Below are positions 7,973 to 17,379 of a stretch of DNA of 64,000 bases, piece after piece. The DNA is from Stomatobaculum longum. GTDB lineage: Bacteria > Bacillota > Clostridia > Lachnospirales > Lachnospiraceae. Both the position numbers and the translations under genes were made by a program. The stretch is from assembly GCA_000242235.1 (NCBI GenBank), contig JH590861.1, positions 571,257 through 635,256 on the forward strand, read 5' to 3'. Position 1 is the first letter of the stretch, and the number at the start of each line of letters is the position of its first letter. The notes beneath the pieces are model-generated. The model was not told the DNA's origin. It saw only the letters and a program-made list of their open reading frames with translations, and ran no database searches.

Positions 7973-10450
7973 TCAGAGCTTTACCTCGACCTTTTTCAGA
8001 TGCCAGATATCTCTCACATACTCCTCAATCGTGCGATCGGAGCTGAACGGGCCTGCCGCCGCGGTGTTCCGCATGCACATCTTTGCCCAATTCTCCTCGT
8101 CCGCGTACGCCTTGTCCACACGCTCATGCGCCTCCGCATAGGCGCGGAAATCCTTCAGAATAAAATAGACATCCGGACGATCGCCGTTCGAGCCGGTGAG
8201 CAGAGAATTGTAGATATCGCGGAAGCGCTCCGGATCGTCAGGCGAGTAGAAGCCGTTGATCAGCTGCATGAGCACTCTGCGAATCTCCTGATCCGCGTTG
8301 AAGATATGCATCGGGTTGTAGCCGCCGTTCTGCTCGAGCTGAATGACCTCCTCCGCGGACATGCCGAAGATGAAGGCGTTCTCCTCGCCGACTTCCTTTA
8401 CAATCTCGATGTTTGCACCGTCCATCGTGCCGAGGGTCGGCGCGCCGTTCAGCATGAACTTCATGTTCGAAGTGCCGGATGCCTCCTTACTTGCGGTCGA
8501 AATCTGCTCGGAGACATCTGCCGCCGCAAAGATAATCTCTGCGCTCGAGACACAATAGTCCTCAATGAAGACAACCTTGATCTTGCCGTTGATCGATGCG
8601 TCGTTGTTGATCACATCCGCCACGGCATTGATTAACTTAATCGTGAGCTTCGCGCGGTGATAACCCGCAGCCGCCTTTGCGCCGAAAATGAAGGTGTGCG
8701 GATAGAACGGCATATCCGGGTTGTCCTTAATCTTGTTGTAGAGGTACATGACATGGAGAATGTTCATGAGCTGGCGCTTGTACTCGTGCAGGCGCTTAAC
8801 CTGAACATCGAAGATGGAGCGCGGATCCACGACAATGCCGTTGTGCTCGAGAATGTAATTCGCGAGGCGCACCTTGTTCTTGTACTTGATGTTCATGTAC
8901 TCCTGGCGGCTCTTCTTATCGTCCACATAGACGCCGAGCTTCTTCACCTCGGAGAGGTCCGTGATCCACTTGTCGCCGATGCGCTCCGTGATCCAGTCGG
9001 CGAGCAGCGGGTTCGCGTGGAGCAGGAAACGGCGCTGCGTGATGCCGTTGGTCTTGTTGTTGAACTTCTCGGGCGAGAGCTCGTAGAAGTCGCGGAGCGT
9101 CTGCTTCTCGAGAATTTCGGTGTGAATCTTCGCGACACCGTTGATCGAGAAGGATGCCGCGCAGGCCATGAACGCCATGCGCACCTGGCCGTCGTGGATA
9201 ATTGCCATGCGGTCTTTTCTCGCCTGATCGCCCGGGAACTTGTGCTCGATTTCAAGCAGGAAGCGGCGGTTGATCTCCTCGACAATCTGGTAGATACGCG
9301 GCAGCAGGCGGGAGAAGAGCTCAATGGGCCACTTCTCGAGCGCCTCGGTCATGATTGTGTGGTTCGTGTATGCGCAGGCCTTGCTCGTGATTGCCCACGC
9401 CTCTTCCCAGCCGAGTCCCTGCTCGTCCATCAGGATGCGCATGAGCTCCGGCACCGCGACCGTGGGGTGAGTGTCGTTCATCTGGAACACGACATAGTTC
9501 GGGAGCTCGCGGATGTTGTCGTGGCTCTGCAGGAACTTCTTGATTGCGGTCTGAAGAGACGCCGAGATGAAGAAGTACTGCTGCTTTAAGCGGAGCTCCT
9601 TGCCCGAATAGTGGTTGTCGTTCGGGTAGAGGACCTCGGAGATGGTTCTCGCGAGGTTCTGCTCTTCCACGGCTCTCTGATAATCGCCACGGTCAAAGGA
9701 GTCGAGGCGGAAGCTCGTAATCGCCTCCGCGTCCCAGATGCGGAGCGTGTTCACGATATGGTTGCCGTAGCCGACAATCGGGAGATCGTAGGGCACCGCG
9801 CGAACCGACTGGTAGTTCTTCTGGTAGAAATGCGGGTTGCCGTTCTCCATACGAGTCGCAACATAACCGCCGAACTTGACCTCGCAGGCATACTCGTCGC
9901 GCTTAATCTCAAACGGATAGCCGTTCTTTAACCAGTCATCCGGAATTTCCTTCTGATAGCCGTTCTCAATCTTCTGGCGGAACATGCCGTAGTGATAGCG
10001 GATGCCGCAGCCGTAAGCCGGGTAGTTGAGGGTCGAGAGCGAGTCGAGGAAGCAGGCTGCGAGACGACCGAGGCCACCGTTGCCGAGCGCCGGGTCTCTC
10101 TCCTCATCCTCAATCTCCGTTAAGTCAAAGCCGAGTTCTTCAACTGCTTCGCGGATTACATCTTCTTCCTTAAGTGCGAGCATCGTGTTGCCGAGCGCTC
10201 TGCCGACCAGGAACTCCATTGAGAGATAATAGACCTTCTTTGCGCCCGCTTTGTCATATGCCTTCTGCGTCGCAATCCAGTTGTCGATCACATCTTCCTT
10301 GACCGCATAGGCGACTGCCTGATAGACCATCTGCAACGTCGCCTCACTGACATCTTTCCGGTAGAGCGTCTTCAGGTTGTTGATAATCTCCTGCTTCAGC
10401 GTCTCCTTATCCAACTTCTTGATAACTCCTGCCAACTCAATCTCCTCCAT
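7973..10450 (-). CDS. glgP: Glycogen/maltodextrin phosphorylase
   Basis: An 825-residue GT35 phosphorylase that releases glucose 1-phosphate from alpha-1,4-glucans with pyridoxal phosphate. The PLP lysine is Lys664 in GTSNMKFMLNG, followed by GAPTLGTMDGANIEI, and the N-terminal half has DPALGNGGLGRLAACFLDS. Its length is typical. It begins 3 bases after the ileS stop, an unusual neighbour. The ATG at 10450 lacks an upstream site, but an internal GGAGGAG (codons 1-3) is ideally placed for a TTG at 10435, so translation may start there (about 820 residues). Its partner glgA is at 49.8-51.2 kb. Confidence 0.96.
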   Translation of the reverse strand: MEEIELAGVIKKLDKETLKQEIINNLKTLYRKDVSEATLQMVYQAVAYAVKEDVIDNWIATQKAYDKAGAKKVYYLSMEFLVGRALGNTMLALKEEDVIREAVEELGFDLTEIEDEERDPALGNGGLGRLAACFLDSLSTLNYPAYGCGIRYHYGMFRQKIENGYQKEIPDDWLKNGYPFEIKRDEYACEVKFGGYVATRMENGNPHFYQKNYQSVRAVPYDLPIVGYGNHIVNTLRIWDAEAITSFRLDSFDRGDYQRAVEEQNLARTISEVLYPNDNHYSGKELRLKQQYFFISASLQTAIKKFLQSHDNIRELPNYVVFQMNDTHPTVAVPELMRILMDEQGLGWEEAWAITSKACAYTNHTIMTEALEKWPIELFSRLLPRIYQIVEEINRRFLLEIEHKFPGDQARKDRMAIIHDGQVRMAFMACAASFSINGVAKIHTEILEKQTLRDFYELSPEKFNNKTNGITQRRFLLHANPLLADWITERIGDKWITDLSEVKKLGVYVDDKKSRQEYMNIKYKNKVRLANYILEHNGIVVDPRSIFDVQVKRLHEYKRQLMNILHVMYLYNKIKDNPDMPFYPHTFIFGAKAAAGYHRAKLTIKLINAVADVINNDASINGKIKVVFIEDYCVSSAEIIFAAADVSEQISTASKEASGTSNMKFMLNGAPTLGTMDGANIEIVKEVGEENAFIFGMSAEEVIQLEQNGGYNPMHIFNADQEIRRVLMQLINGFYSPDDPERFRDIYNSLLTGSNGDRPDVYFILKDFRAYAEAHERVDKAYADEENWAKMCMRNTAAAGPFSSDRTIEEYVRDIWHLKKVEVKL

Positions 10451-10453
10451 TTC

Positions 10454-13400
10454 TCACTGCGCTTTGACACATCTCACCGAGAGTGTAACGAGTTCACCGT
10501 TCAAATTCCACTCTTTCGTGAAATCTTCACGATTTTCGTCCGATTCACTATGAATCTCATCGGAAAGAACCGTATTCTTCAACAATTCTTCGTACTTCTC
10601 GGCGAGTGCGGCAATCTTTTCGTTGCCGCGAATGTTCAGCACAATGTGATCCGTGACCTCAAATCCGGCATCTTTTCGCATGGTCTGCACCTTCGAGATC
10701 AGCTCACGCACAAAGCCCTCTTCGATGAGTGCCTCGGTAAGCGCAATGTCGAGCACCACGGTGATGCCGTTGTCCTGCGCAGAGACATAGCGCTCCGACT
10801 GCGCGCTCTCGATTAAGAGATCTTCTCTGCAAAGCGATACTTCCGTGCCGTCCGGCAGGGTAAAGCCGAGGCTGTCGTTTGCATTGAGTTCCGCCATCGC
10901 CTTCTGACCGTCGAGCGCCTTTAAATGCTCCTTAATCGCATTCAGGTGCTTGCCGTACTTCGGTCCCACAGTCTTTAACTGCGGCTTGAAGAGGTAATTC
11001 ACAAAGCGCTCCGCGTCGTCCGTGAACTCGAGCGCCTTCACATTCAGCTCATCGCGGATGATGTCCTGATAGAAGCTGCCGAGTTCCTCCGGCGCCTTCA
11101 CATAGAGCATCGAGAGCGGCTGGCGGTTCTTTCTGCCGGAAGTCTCGCGCGCCGAGCGGCCGAGCACGACCACTTTCAGCACCTCGTCCATGCTCTTCTC
11201 GAGTTCCGCGTTGATGTGCGCCTCGTCCGCAACTGGGTAGTCGCAGAGATGCACGGACTCCGTCGCGGATGTATCGACCGTGCGAACCAAATTCTGGTAA
11301 ATCTGCTCACTCATAAACGGAATCATCGGCGCTGCCGCCTTCGCGACCGTGACCAGCGCCGTGTAGAGCGTCATGAATGCATTGATCTTATCCTGCTCCA
11401 TGCCCTTTGCCCAGAAGCGGTTGCGGCAGCGGCGCACATACCAGTTCGACATGTCGTCGACAAACTCCTGGAGCACCGCAGCGGTCTCCGGAATCTTATA
11501 TGCCGCGAGATTTTTGTCCGCATCCCGCACCATGCTATTCATCTTCGAGAGCAGCCACTTGTCCATGACCGAGAGCTTCTCGTAATCGAGCTTGTACTGC
11601 GTCGGATCGAAGCGGTCAATGTCGGCATAGAGCACATAGAACGCGTAGGTGTTCCAGAGTGTGCCGAGGAACTTTCTCTGTCCCTCGCGAACCGCATCCT
11701 CCGAGAACTTCTTCGGGAGCCACGGCGCGGCCGCCGTGTAGAAGTACCAGCGAATCGCATCGGCGCCGAAGGTATCGAGTGCCTCCATCGGATCGACCGC
11801 ATTGCCCTTCGACTTGGACATCTTATTGCCGTTCTCATCGAGCACGAGGCCCATCACGATGACATTTGTGAAAGCGGGCTTGTTAAAGAGCAGCGTCGAC
11901 TCCGCGTGGAGGGAGTAGAACCAGCCGCGGGTCTGATCGACCGCCTCGGAGATGAAGGAAGCCGGAAGCTGCTGCTCTAGGAGTTCCTTGTTCTCAAAGG
12001 GATAGTGAAGCTCCGCGTAGGGGCAGGCGCCCGAGTCAAACCAGACATCGACCACCTCCGGAACGCGCTTCATCTTACCGCTGCACTTCGGGCAGGGAAT
12101 CGTAAAGCGGTCCACATAGGGGCGATGCAACTCGACGGTCTTTGCGCTCTCGTCGCCGGAGAGCGTTGCCAGCTCTTCGCGGGAACCGACCGCAAGCTTC
12201 TCGCCACAGTCCGGGCACTCCCAGATATTGAGCGGCGTGCCCCAGTAGCGGTTTCTCGAGACCGCCCAGTCCTGAATATTCTCAATCCAGTTGCCGAAAC
12301 GTCCCTCGCCGATGGACTGCGGCACCCAGTTGATTTTCTGATTGTTTCGCACGAGGTCGTCGCGCACCGCGGTCATCTTGATGAACCAGGACTCGCGCGC
12401 ATAGTAGATGAGCGGCGTGCCGCAGCGCCAGCAGTGCGGGTAGTCGTGCTCGACCTTCGGGGATGCAAAGAGCAGGCCTCTCTCCTCGAGGTCCTTCAGC
12501 ACTTCCGGATCTGCCGAGACAGCGCCCTCTTCGATCTCCTTCTCGGTCGGCTTGCAGCGCATGCCGGCAAATTTGCCGGTCTCTGCCTTCATCTTTCCCT
12601 TGTCGTCCACCATCTGAACAAAGGGCGCGTCATAGCGGCGGCCCACGCGCGCATCGTCCTCACCGAAGGCCGGGGCGATGTGGACAATGCCGGTACCGTC
12701 GGTCATCGTGACATACTCGTCCGCGTAGACAAAGAAAGCCTCTTTATGCTGACGCGCCGCCGCTTCCGCCGCACAGCTGTAGAGCGGCTCATAGGGCTTG
12801 TGTTCGAGCTCCTTGCCGGTGTAGCGCTCTAAGATTTCATAGCCCTCGCCGAGCACCTTCTCAAGAAGTGCCTCCGCGAGATAGTAGGTGTTGCCGTCCG
12901 CTGCCTTGACCTTCGCATAGCTCTCGTGCGGATTCACGCAGAGCGCGATGTTCGAGGGCAAGGTCCAGGGCGTCGTGGTCCAGGCGAGGAAGTAAGCCTC
13001 TTCGCCCTTTACCCGGAAGCGGACAATCGCGGTTCTGTCTTTGATTGCCTTATAGCCCTGCGCGACCTCGTGCGAGGAGAGCGGGGTCCCGCAGTGCGGG
13101 CAGTAGGGCACAACCTTAAAGCCCTTGTAGAGCAGGTCTTTGTTCCAGATTTCCTTTAAGGCCCACCACTCCGACTCGATGTAGTTATCGTCGCAGGTGA
13201 TATAGGGGTGCTCCATGTCCGCCCAGAAGCCGACCTTGCCGGAAAAGCGCTCCCAGATTTCCTTATAACGCCACACGGACTCGCGGCACTTTTTGATGAA
13301 GGGCTCGACGCCGTACGCCTCGATTTCATCCTTGCCCTCGATGCCGATTTCCTTCTCGACCTCGAGCTCGACCGGCAGACCATGGGTGTCCCAGCCCGCC

Positions 13401-13645
13401 TTTCGCGGGACATACTGTCTCTTCATCGCGTGGTAGCGCGGAATCATGTCCTTGATGACACGGGTCTCGACGTGGCCGATGTGCGGCTTGCCGTTTGCGG
13501 TCGGCGGCCCGTCGTAGAACATATAGGTCTCGCAGCCCTCGCGCTGCTCGACGGACTTCTCAAAAATCTGATTCTCTGCCCAGAACTTCTCGACTTCGCC
13601 CTCGCGCGCCACAAAGTTCATGTCTGTTGGGACTTTTCTGTACAC
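10454..13645 (-). CDS. ileS: Isoleucyl-tRNA synthetase (eukaryote-like, long form)
   Basis: A class I synthetase of 1063 residues that charges tRNA-Ile. It has the HIGH signature in GKPHIGH near residue 48 and KMSKS in GNKMSKSKGN, with the editing domain between them. Length above 1000 and motifs such as RKAGWDTHGLPVELEVEKEIG and NRYWGTPLNIWECPDCG match the IleS2 type shared with eukaryotes rather than the ~920-residue common bacterial form. The start is taken as the GTG at 13645, which has AGGAGG eight bases upstream. A T-box leader with an isoleucine specifier precedes it, and glgP follows. Confidence 0.97.
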   Translation of the reverse strand: MYRKVPTDMNFVAREGEVEKFWAENQIFEKSVEQREGCETYMFYDGPPTANGKPHIGHVETRVIKDMIPRYHAMKRQYVPRKAGWDTHGLPVELEVEKEIGIEGKDEIEAYGVEPFIKKCRESVWRYKEIWERFSGKVGFWADMEHPYITCDDNYIESEWWALKEIWNKDLLYKGFKVVPYCPHCGTPLSSHEVAQGYKAIKDRTAIVRFRVKGEEAYFLAWTTTPWTLPSNIALCVNPHESYAKVKAADGNTYYLAEALLEKVLGEGYEILERYTGKELEHKPYEPLYSCAAEAAARQHKEAFFVYADEYVTMTDGTGIVHIAPAFGEDDARVGRRYDAPFVQMVDDKGKMKAETGKFAGMRCKPTEKEIEEGAVSADPEVLKDLEERGLLFASPKVEHDYPHCWRCGTPLIYYARESWFIKMTAVRDDLVRNNQKINWVPQSIGEGRFGNWIENIQDWAVSRNRYWGTPLNIWECPDCGEKLAVGSREELATLSGDESAKTVELHRPYVDRFTIPCPKCSGKMKRVPEVVDVWFDSGACPYAELHYPFENKELLEQQLPASFISEAVDQTRGWFYSLHAESTLLFNKPAFTNVIVMGLVLDENGNKMSKSKGNAVDPMEALDTFGADAIRWYFYTAAAPWLPKKFSEDAVREGQRKFLGTLWNTYAFYVLYADIDRFDPTQYKLDYEKLSVMDKWLLSKMNSMVRDADKNLAAYKIPETAAVLQEFVDDMSNWYVRRCRNRFWAKGMEQDKINAFMTLYTALVTVAKAAAPMIPFMSEQIYQNLVRTVDTSATESVHLCDYPVADEAHINAELEKSMDEVLKVVVLGRSARETSGRKNRQPLSMLYVKAPEELGSFYQDIIRDELNVKALEFTDDAERFVNYLFKPQLKTVGPKYGKHLNAIKEHLKALDGQKAMAELNANDSLGFTLPDGTEVSLCREDLLIESAQSERYVSAQDNGITVVLDIALTEALIEEGFVRELISKVQTMRKDAGFEVTDHIVLNIRGNEKIAALAEKYEELLKNTVLSDEIHSESDENREDFTKEWNLNGELVTLSVRCVKAQ

Positions 13646-13671
13646 TTCTCCATCCTCCTGTCTCAAAAGAA

Positions 13672-13912
13672 AAAGCGCCCGCCCCTCTCAGGACGAACGC
13701 TCTCTGCTTTCGCTGTACCACCTGTATTTCGCTTTTCCCCGTGACGTGGGGCCTACGTCTCTCCCTACCCCGCAGCTTGCACCGCGGCTCCGGAGAGCGG
13801 CTCGAAAGTGATTTTCAACACGGGTACTTGGCGCCGGGCTTCCACCGTCCCCGACTCTCTGTCGCTTTTTTCCGTGTCTACTCTCTTTGTCAACGCCTTT
13901 GGCTATAGGTTT
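13672..13912 (-). promoter_or_regulatory. T-box riboswitch (isoleucine) upstream of ileS
   Basis: Read on the reverse strand, this leader has an AGAGAGT stem I region, a specifier-loop context GAAAATCACTTTCGAGC with ATC (Ile) at 13812-13810, the T-box core GGTGGTACAGCG at 13722-13711, and a terminator stem (13674-13701, about 11 bp with several G-T pairs) ending in T residues. Uncharged tRNA-Ile should favour the antiterminator and allow ileS-glgP transcription. The specifier agrees with the downstream gene. Confidence 0.92.
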
Positions 13913-13917
13913 TTTCC

Positions 13918-13946
13918 AGTATAATCAGCCTGATTTTCTCTGTCAA
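13918..13946 (-). promoter_or_regulatory. Promoter of the ileS T-box leader
   Basis: On the reverse strand a perfect TTGACA (13941-13946) and TATACT (13918-13923) are spaced by 17 bases, immediately upstream of the T-box. Confidence 0.85.
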
Positions 13947-13966
13947 GGAAGAAACACGCTTTCCCC

Positions 13967-14971
13967 TCAGCGGAGGCGCGGCAACGTGACCTCATCCACA
14001 TAGTTCGTGAAGAAGGACTTCCGCACATCTTCTCTCTCCTTGCTTCTGCCGAGCGCCCACATGAGCTTCGTGACCGTCGCCTCCTGGGTCATATCAAAGA
14101 CCGGGATGCCGCCGCTCTCCTGCACGCGAAGACCGGTCTCGTAGACATCGAGATTGCTGCCCTCGTAGCGGCATTGGCTGCCGACCAAAATGCTCATGCC
14201 CTTGCTGCTCGCGCGGTCAATCTCCTCCAGGATATTATTGTGGAGGAAGGGCACGCCGCCGAGACCGAAGGCTTCGACAAACACGCCCTCACAGCCCTTG
14301 TCGTAGAGATAGCGGAAGATATCCGCGTGCATACCCGGGAAAATTTTTAAGACCGCGATGTTCTCCGAGTACTCCGGCGAAAGCTGAAACGCCGCACGGC
14401 GGAGCGGCTCCTTTAAGACCTGCATGCCGAACGCATTGAATTCGCCGATCAACGGATAGTTGACCGACTCAAAGGCATTAAACGAGATGGTTCTCACCTT
14501 CGAGGTGCGGCAGCCGAGAATGAGCTTCTGGTGAAAGACCGTATAGACGCCGCGGAGCATGCCGCTTAAGCCCGCCGTAATCGCACAGCGGAGGTTATCG
14601 ATTGCATCGGTCAGGGGCGCGCGGAGCGGCAACTGGCTTCCCGTCAGAATGACCGGCATCTCAATATTCTGGAGCATGAACGAGAGCATCGAGGAGGTGT
14701 AGGACATGCTGTCCGTGCCGTGGATGATGACGACACCGTCACAGTCCTCTCTGGCCGCCGCAACGAGATTCGCAATCGCAACCCAGTCCTCCGGCGTAAT
14801 GTTCGCCGAGTCGAGGGAAGCATAGTCCTTTAGCTCAAAGGTGTGTCCGTCGCCGATCGGACCTATGGTTTTCATAATTTCCTCGAGGTTGATGCCCGGT
14901 GCAAGTCCCTTTTCGCTCGGCACCGAAGAAAAGGTACCTCCCGTGTTAATCAACAGCAATTTTTTGCCCAT
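13967..14971 (-). CDS. ansA: L-asparaginase, type I (cytoplasmic)
   Basis: A 334-residue asparaginase that hydrolyses L-asparagine to aspartate and ammonia. The first catalytic threonine lies in INTGGTFSS near residues 8-16 and the second active-site motif is IHGTDSMSYT. ILTGSQLPLRAPLTDAIDN is also characteristic. No signal peptide is present, so it is the cytoplasmic type. The ATG at 14971 has GGAGG five bases upstream; the frame extends 16 codons further but without such a site. It has its own promoter and is divergent from gpmA. Confidence 0.93.
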   Translation of the reverse strand: MGKKLLLINTGGTFSSVPSEKGLAPGINLEEIMKTIGPIGDGHTFELKDYASLDSANITPEDWVAIANLVAAAREDCDGVVIIHGTDSMSYTSSMLSFMLQNIEMPVILTGSQLPLRAPLTDAIDNLRCAITAGLSGMLRGVYTVFHQKLILGCRTSKVRTISFNAFESVNYPLIGEFNAFGMQVLKEPLRRAAFQLSPEYSENIAVLKIFPGMHADIFRYLYDKGCEGVFVEAFGLGGVPFLHNNILEEIDRASSKGMSILVGSQCRYEGSNLDVYETGLRVQESGGIPVFDMTQEATVTKLMWALGRSKEREDVRKSFFTNYVDEVTLPRLR

Positions 14972-15000
14972 AGCAACCTCCGTTTTCGTCATAATGTCTA

Positions 15001-15029
15001 ATTCTAACAAAAGCGGCACAAAAACTCAA
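15001..15029 (-). promoter_or_regulatory. Promoter of the asparaginase gene
   Basis: On the reverse strand TTGAGT (15024-15029) and TAGAAT (15001-15006) lie 17 bases apart, 30 bases upstream of the start codon. Confidence 0.7.
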
Positions 15030-15152
15030 TGCGCTTTGCCCCATTCGCCATAGCGCATGGAAAAGCCCGCCGCTTTGTGTTATCATGCTCTAAAGCCTGG
15101 TAAATACGCCGACTGTGACGCGGAGTCAGGGCTTACGAAAGGAGCGATTGCG

Positions 15153-15902
15153 ATGATGAAACTCGTATTGGTGCGACACGGCGAAAGTGAGTGGAACAAG
15201 AAAAATCTGTTCACCGGCTGGATGGATGTGGACCTCTCGGACAAGGGCCACGAGGAGGCAAAGGCTGCCGGTCAGCTCTTAAAGGCTGAGGGCTATGATT
15301 TTGACATCTGCTTTACTTCCTACTTAAAGCGCGCAATCCACACGCTGAACCACATTCTGGACGAGATGGACCGCGACTGGCTCGAAGTCGTGAAGAGCTG
15401 GAAGTTAAACGAGCGCCACTACGGTGCCCTCCAGGGTCTCAACAAGGCGGAGACTGCCGAGAAGTACGGCGAGGAGCAGGTCAAGATCTGGCGCCGCTCG
15501 TTCTCGACCAAGCCGCCGGTGCTGGATCCGAATGACGACAGAAGTGCAAAGAAGAGCCCGGCTTACCGCGATGTGGATCCGGCGCTGCTCCCCGACTGCG
15601 AGAGCTTGGAGACCACGATTGAGAGAGCCGTCCCCTACTTTAACGAAGTGATCCGCCCCGAGATGGAAGCCGGCAAGCGCGTCATCATTGCGGCGCACGG
15701 CAACTCTCTCCGCGCACTGGTCAAGTACTTTGACAACATTTCCGAAGAGGATATCATCGGCGTCAACATTCCGACCGGCACGCCGCTCGTCTATGAGTTC
15801 GACGATTCCTTCAAACCGATTCGCCACTACTATCTCGGCGACCAAGAAGCACTTAAGAAAAAAATGGAGGCAGTCGCGAACCAGGGCAAGAAACAGGCAT
15901 AA
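15153..15902 (+). CDS. gpmA: 2,3-bisphosphoglycerate-dependent phosphoglycerate mutase
   Basis: A 249-residue glycolytic enzyme interconverting 3- and 2-phosphoglycerate. The phosphohistidine motif [12 protein letters not shown] is at the N terminus, and [19 protein letters not shown] and [12 protein letters not shown] supply the remaining active-site residues. The frame is open from 15057, but the ATG at 15153 has GAAAGGAG eight bases upstream and gives the standard family length; a second ATG follows at 15156. It is first in a plus-strand run with pncB and nudC. Confidence 0.97.
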   Translation: MMKLVLVRHGESEWNKKNLFTGWMDVDLSDKGHEEAKAAGQLLKAEGYDFDICFTSYLKRAIHTLNHILDEMDRDWLEVVKSWKLNERHYGALQGLNKAETAEKYGEEQVKIWRRSFSTKPPVLDPNDDRSAKKSPAYRDVDPALLPDCESLETTIERAVPYFNEVIRPEMEAGKRVIIAAHGNSLRALVKYFDNISEEDIIGVNIPTGTPLVYEFDDSFKPIRHYYLGDQEALKKKMEAVANQGKKQA

Positions 15903-15919
15903 CGCGGCGAACGGAAAAA

Positions 15920-17377
15920 ATGCGAAATCTCACCTTACTGACAGACCTGTATGAGCTCACGATGATGCAGGGCTATTTTGAAAATGAGGATGTCAATCAG
16001 ACTGTCATCTTCGACATGTTTTACCGCGCGAACCCCGAGGGCAACGGCTACGCGATTTGCGCCGGGCTCGAGCAGGTAATTGACTATATCAAAAACCTGC
16101 ACTTTACGGAGGATGAGATTGCATATCTCAAAGGGCTCGGTATGTTCAAACCCGCCTTCCTCGACTACCTGCGGGACTTCCGCTTCACCGGCGACATCTA
16201 CGCGATTCCCGAGGGCACGGTCATTTTCCCGCGCGAACCGCTCGTCAAAGTCATCGCGCCGATTATGCAGGCACAGCTCATTGAGACTGCGCTCCTGAAT
16301 ATCATCAACCACCAGAGCCTCATTGCGACCAAGGCAGCCCGCATTGTGCGCGCGGCGCAGGGCGACGGTGTGATGGAGTTTGGCTGCCGCAGAGCGCAGG
16401 GCCCGGATGCCGGTATCTACGGCGCGCGCGCCGCGATGATTGCCGGCTGTGTCGGCACCTCGAATGTACTTTGCGGACAGATTTTCGATGTCCCCGTGAG
16501 CGGCACACACGCGCACTCTTGGATTATGAGTTTCCCGGATGAGCTCTCTGCGTTCCGCGCCTATGCGAAACTCTATCCGGATGCCTGCATCCTCTTAATC
16601 GACACCTATGACACGCTGGACAGCGGCCTGCCGCATGCGATTCAGGTTTTTAAGGAACTGCGCGAAAAGGGCATACACCCGAAGCGCTACGGCATCCGCA
16701 TGGATTCGGGCGACTTAGCCTACCTCTCGAAAAAGGTCAAGGCAGCGCTCGACGCCGAGGGCTTCACCGATGCGATTATCTCGGCCTCCAACGATCTCGA
16801 TGAGAACCTGATCGGCTCTCTGAAGGCGCAGGGCGCGACCATCAACTCCTGGGGTGTCGGCACCAACCTGATTACCTCGAAGGACTGCCCGGCCTTCGGC
16901 GGCGTCTACAAGCTCGCGGCCATCTGGAGCGAAGCGGAGCAGCGCTTCCTGCCGAAAATCAAAATTTCGGAAAACGCCGAGAAAATCACCAATCCCGGCG
17001 ACAAAAAAGTGTACCGCATCTACGACCTGCAGGGCATGATAGTCGCAGACCTCATTGCGCTCGCGGACGAACAGTTCTCTGCGGATGAGCCGCTGCTACT
17101 CTTCGACCCGATCGAGACTTGGAAAAAGACGCTGCTTCCCGGCGGTTCCTACCGCATGAAAGAGCTCCTGGTTCCGGTCTTTGAAAAGGGCAGCTGTGTC
17201 TACGAGTCCCCGAAGGTCATGGACATCCGGCAGCACTGCAAGGAAGAGCTTGCGACCCTCTGGGAGGAGTCAAAGCGCTTTGAGTACCCGCACCAGACCT
17301 ATGTGGATCTCTCGCGGAAGCTCTGGAATGTCAAGACCGGTTTGTTGGAACAGTATCAGACAGGAGTATCGGAATAA
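15920..17377 (+). CDS. pncB: Nicotinate phosphoribosyltransferase
   Basis: A 485-residue enzyme of the NAD salvage (Preiss-Handler) pathway, making nicotinate mononucleotide from nicotinate and PRPP. Supporting motifs are the start LTDLYELTMMQGYF, EFGCRRAQGPDAGIYGARAA with the conserved histidine-containing block GTHAHSWIMSF after it, and GIRMDSGDLAYLSKK. Length matches the bacterial long form. It lies 17 bases after gpmA and 2 bases before nudC, so this short operon joins NAD salvage with NAD(H) pyrophosphate hydrolysis. The ribosome site (GGAA) is weak, suggesting coupling to gpmA. Confidence 0.96.
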   Translation: MRNLTLLTDLYELTMMQGYFENEDVNQTVIFDMFYRANPEGNGYAICAGLEQVIDYIKNLHFTEDEIAYLKGLGMFKPAFLDYLRDFRFTGDIYAIPEGTVIFPREPLVKVIAPIMQAQLIETALLNIINHQSLIATKAARIVRAAQGDGVMEFGCRRAQGPDAGIYGARAAMIAGCVGTSNVLCGQIFDVPVSGTHAHSWIMSFPDELSAFRAYAKLYPDACILLIDTYDTLDSGLPHAIQVFKELREKGIHPKRYGIRMDSGDLAYLSKKVKAALDAEGFTDAIISASNDLDENLIGSLKAQGATINSWGVGTNLITSKDCPAFGGVYKLAAIWSEAEQRFLPKIKISENAEKITNPGDKKVYRIYDLQGMIVADLIALADEQFSADEPLLLFDPIETWKKTLLPGGSYRMKELLVPVFEKGSCVYESPKVMDIRQHCKEELATLWEESKRFEYPHQTYVDLSRKLWNVKTGLLEQYQTGVSE

Positions 17378-17379
17378 GC

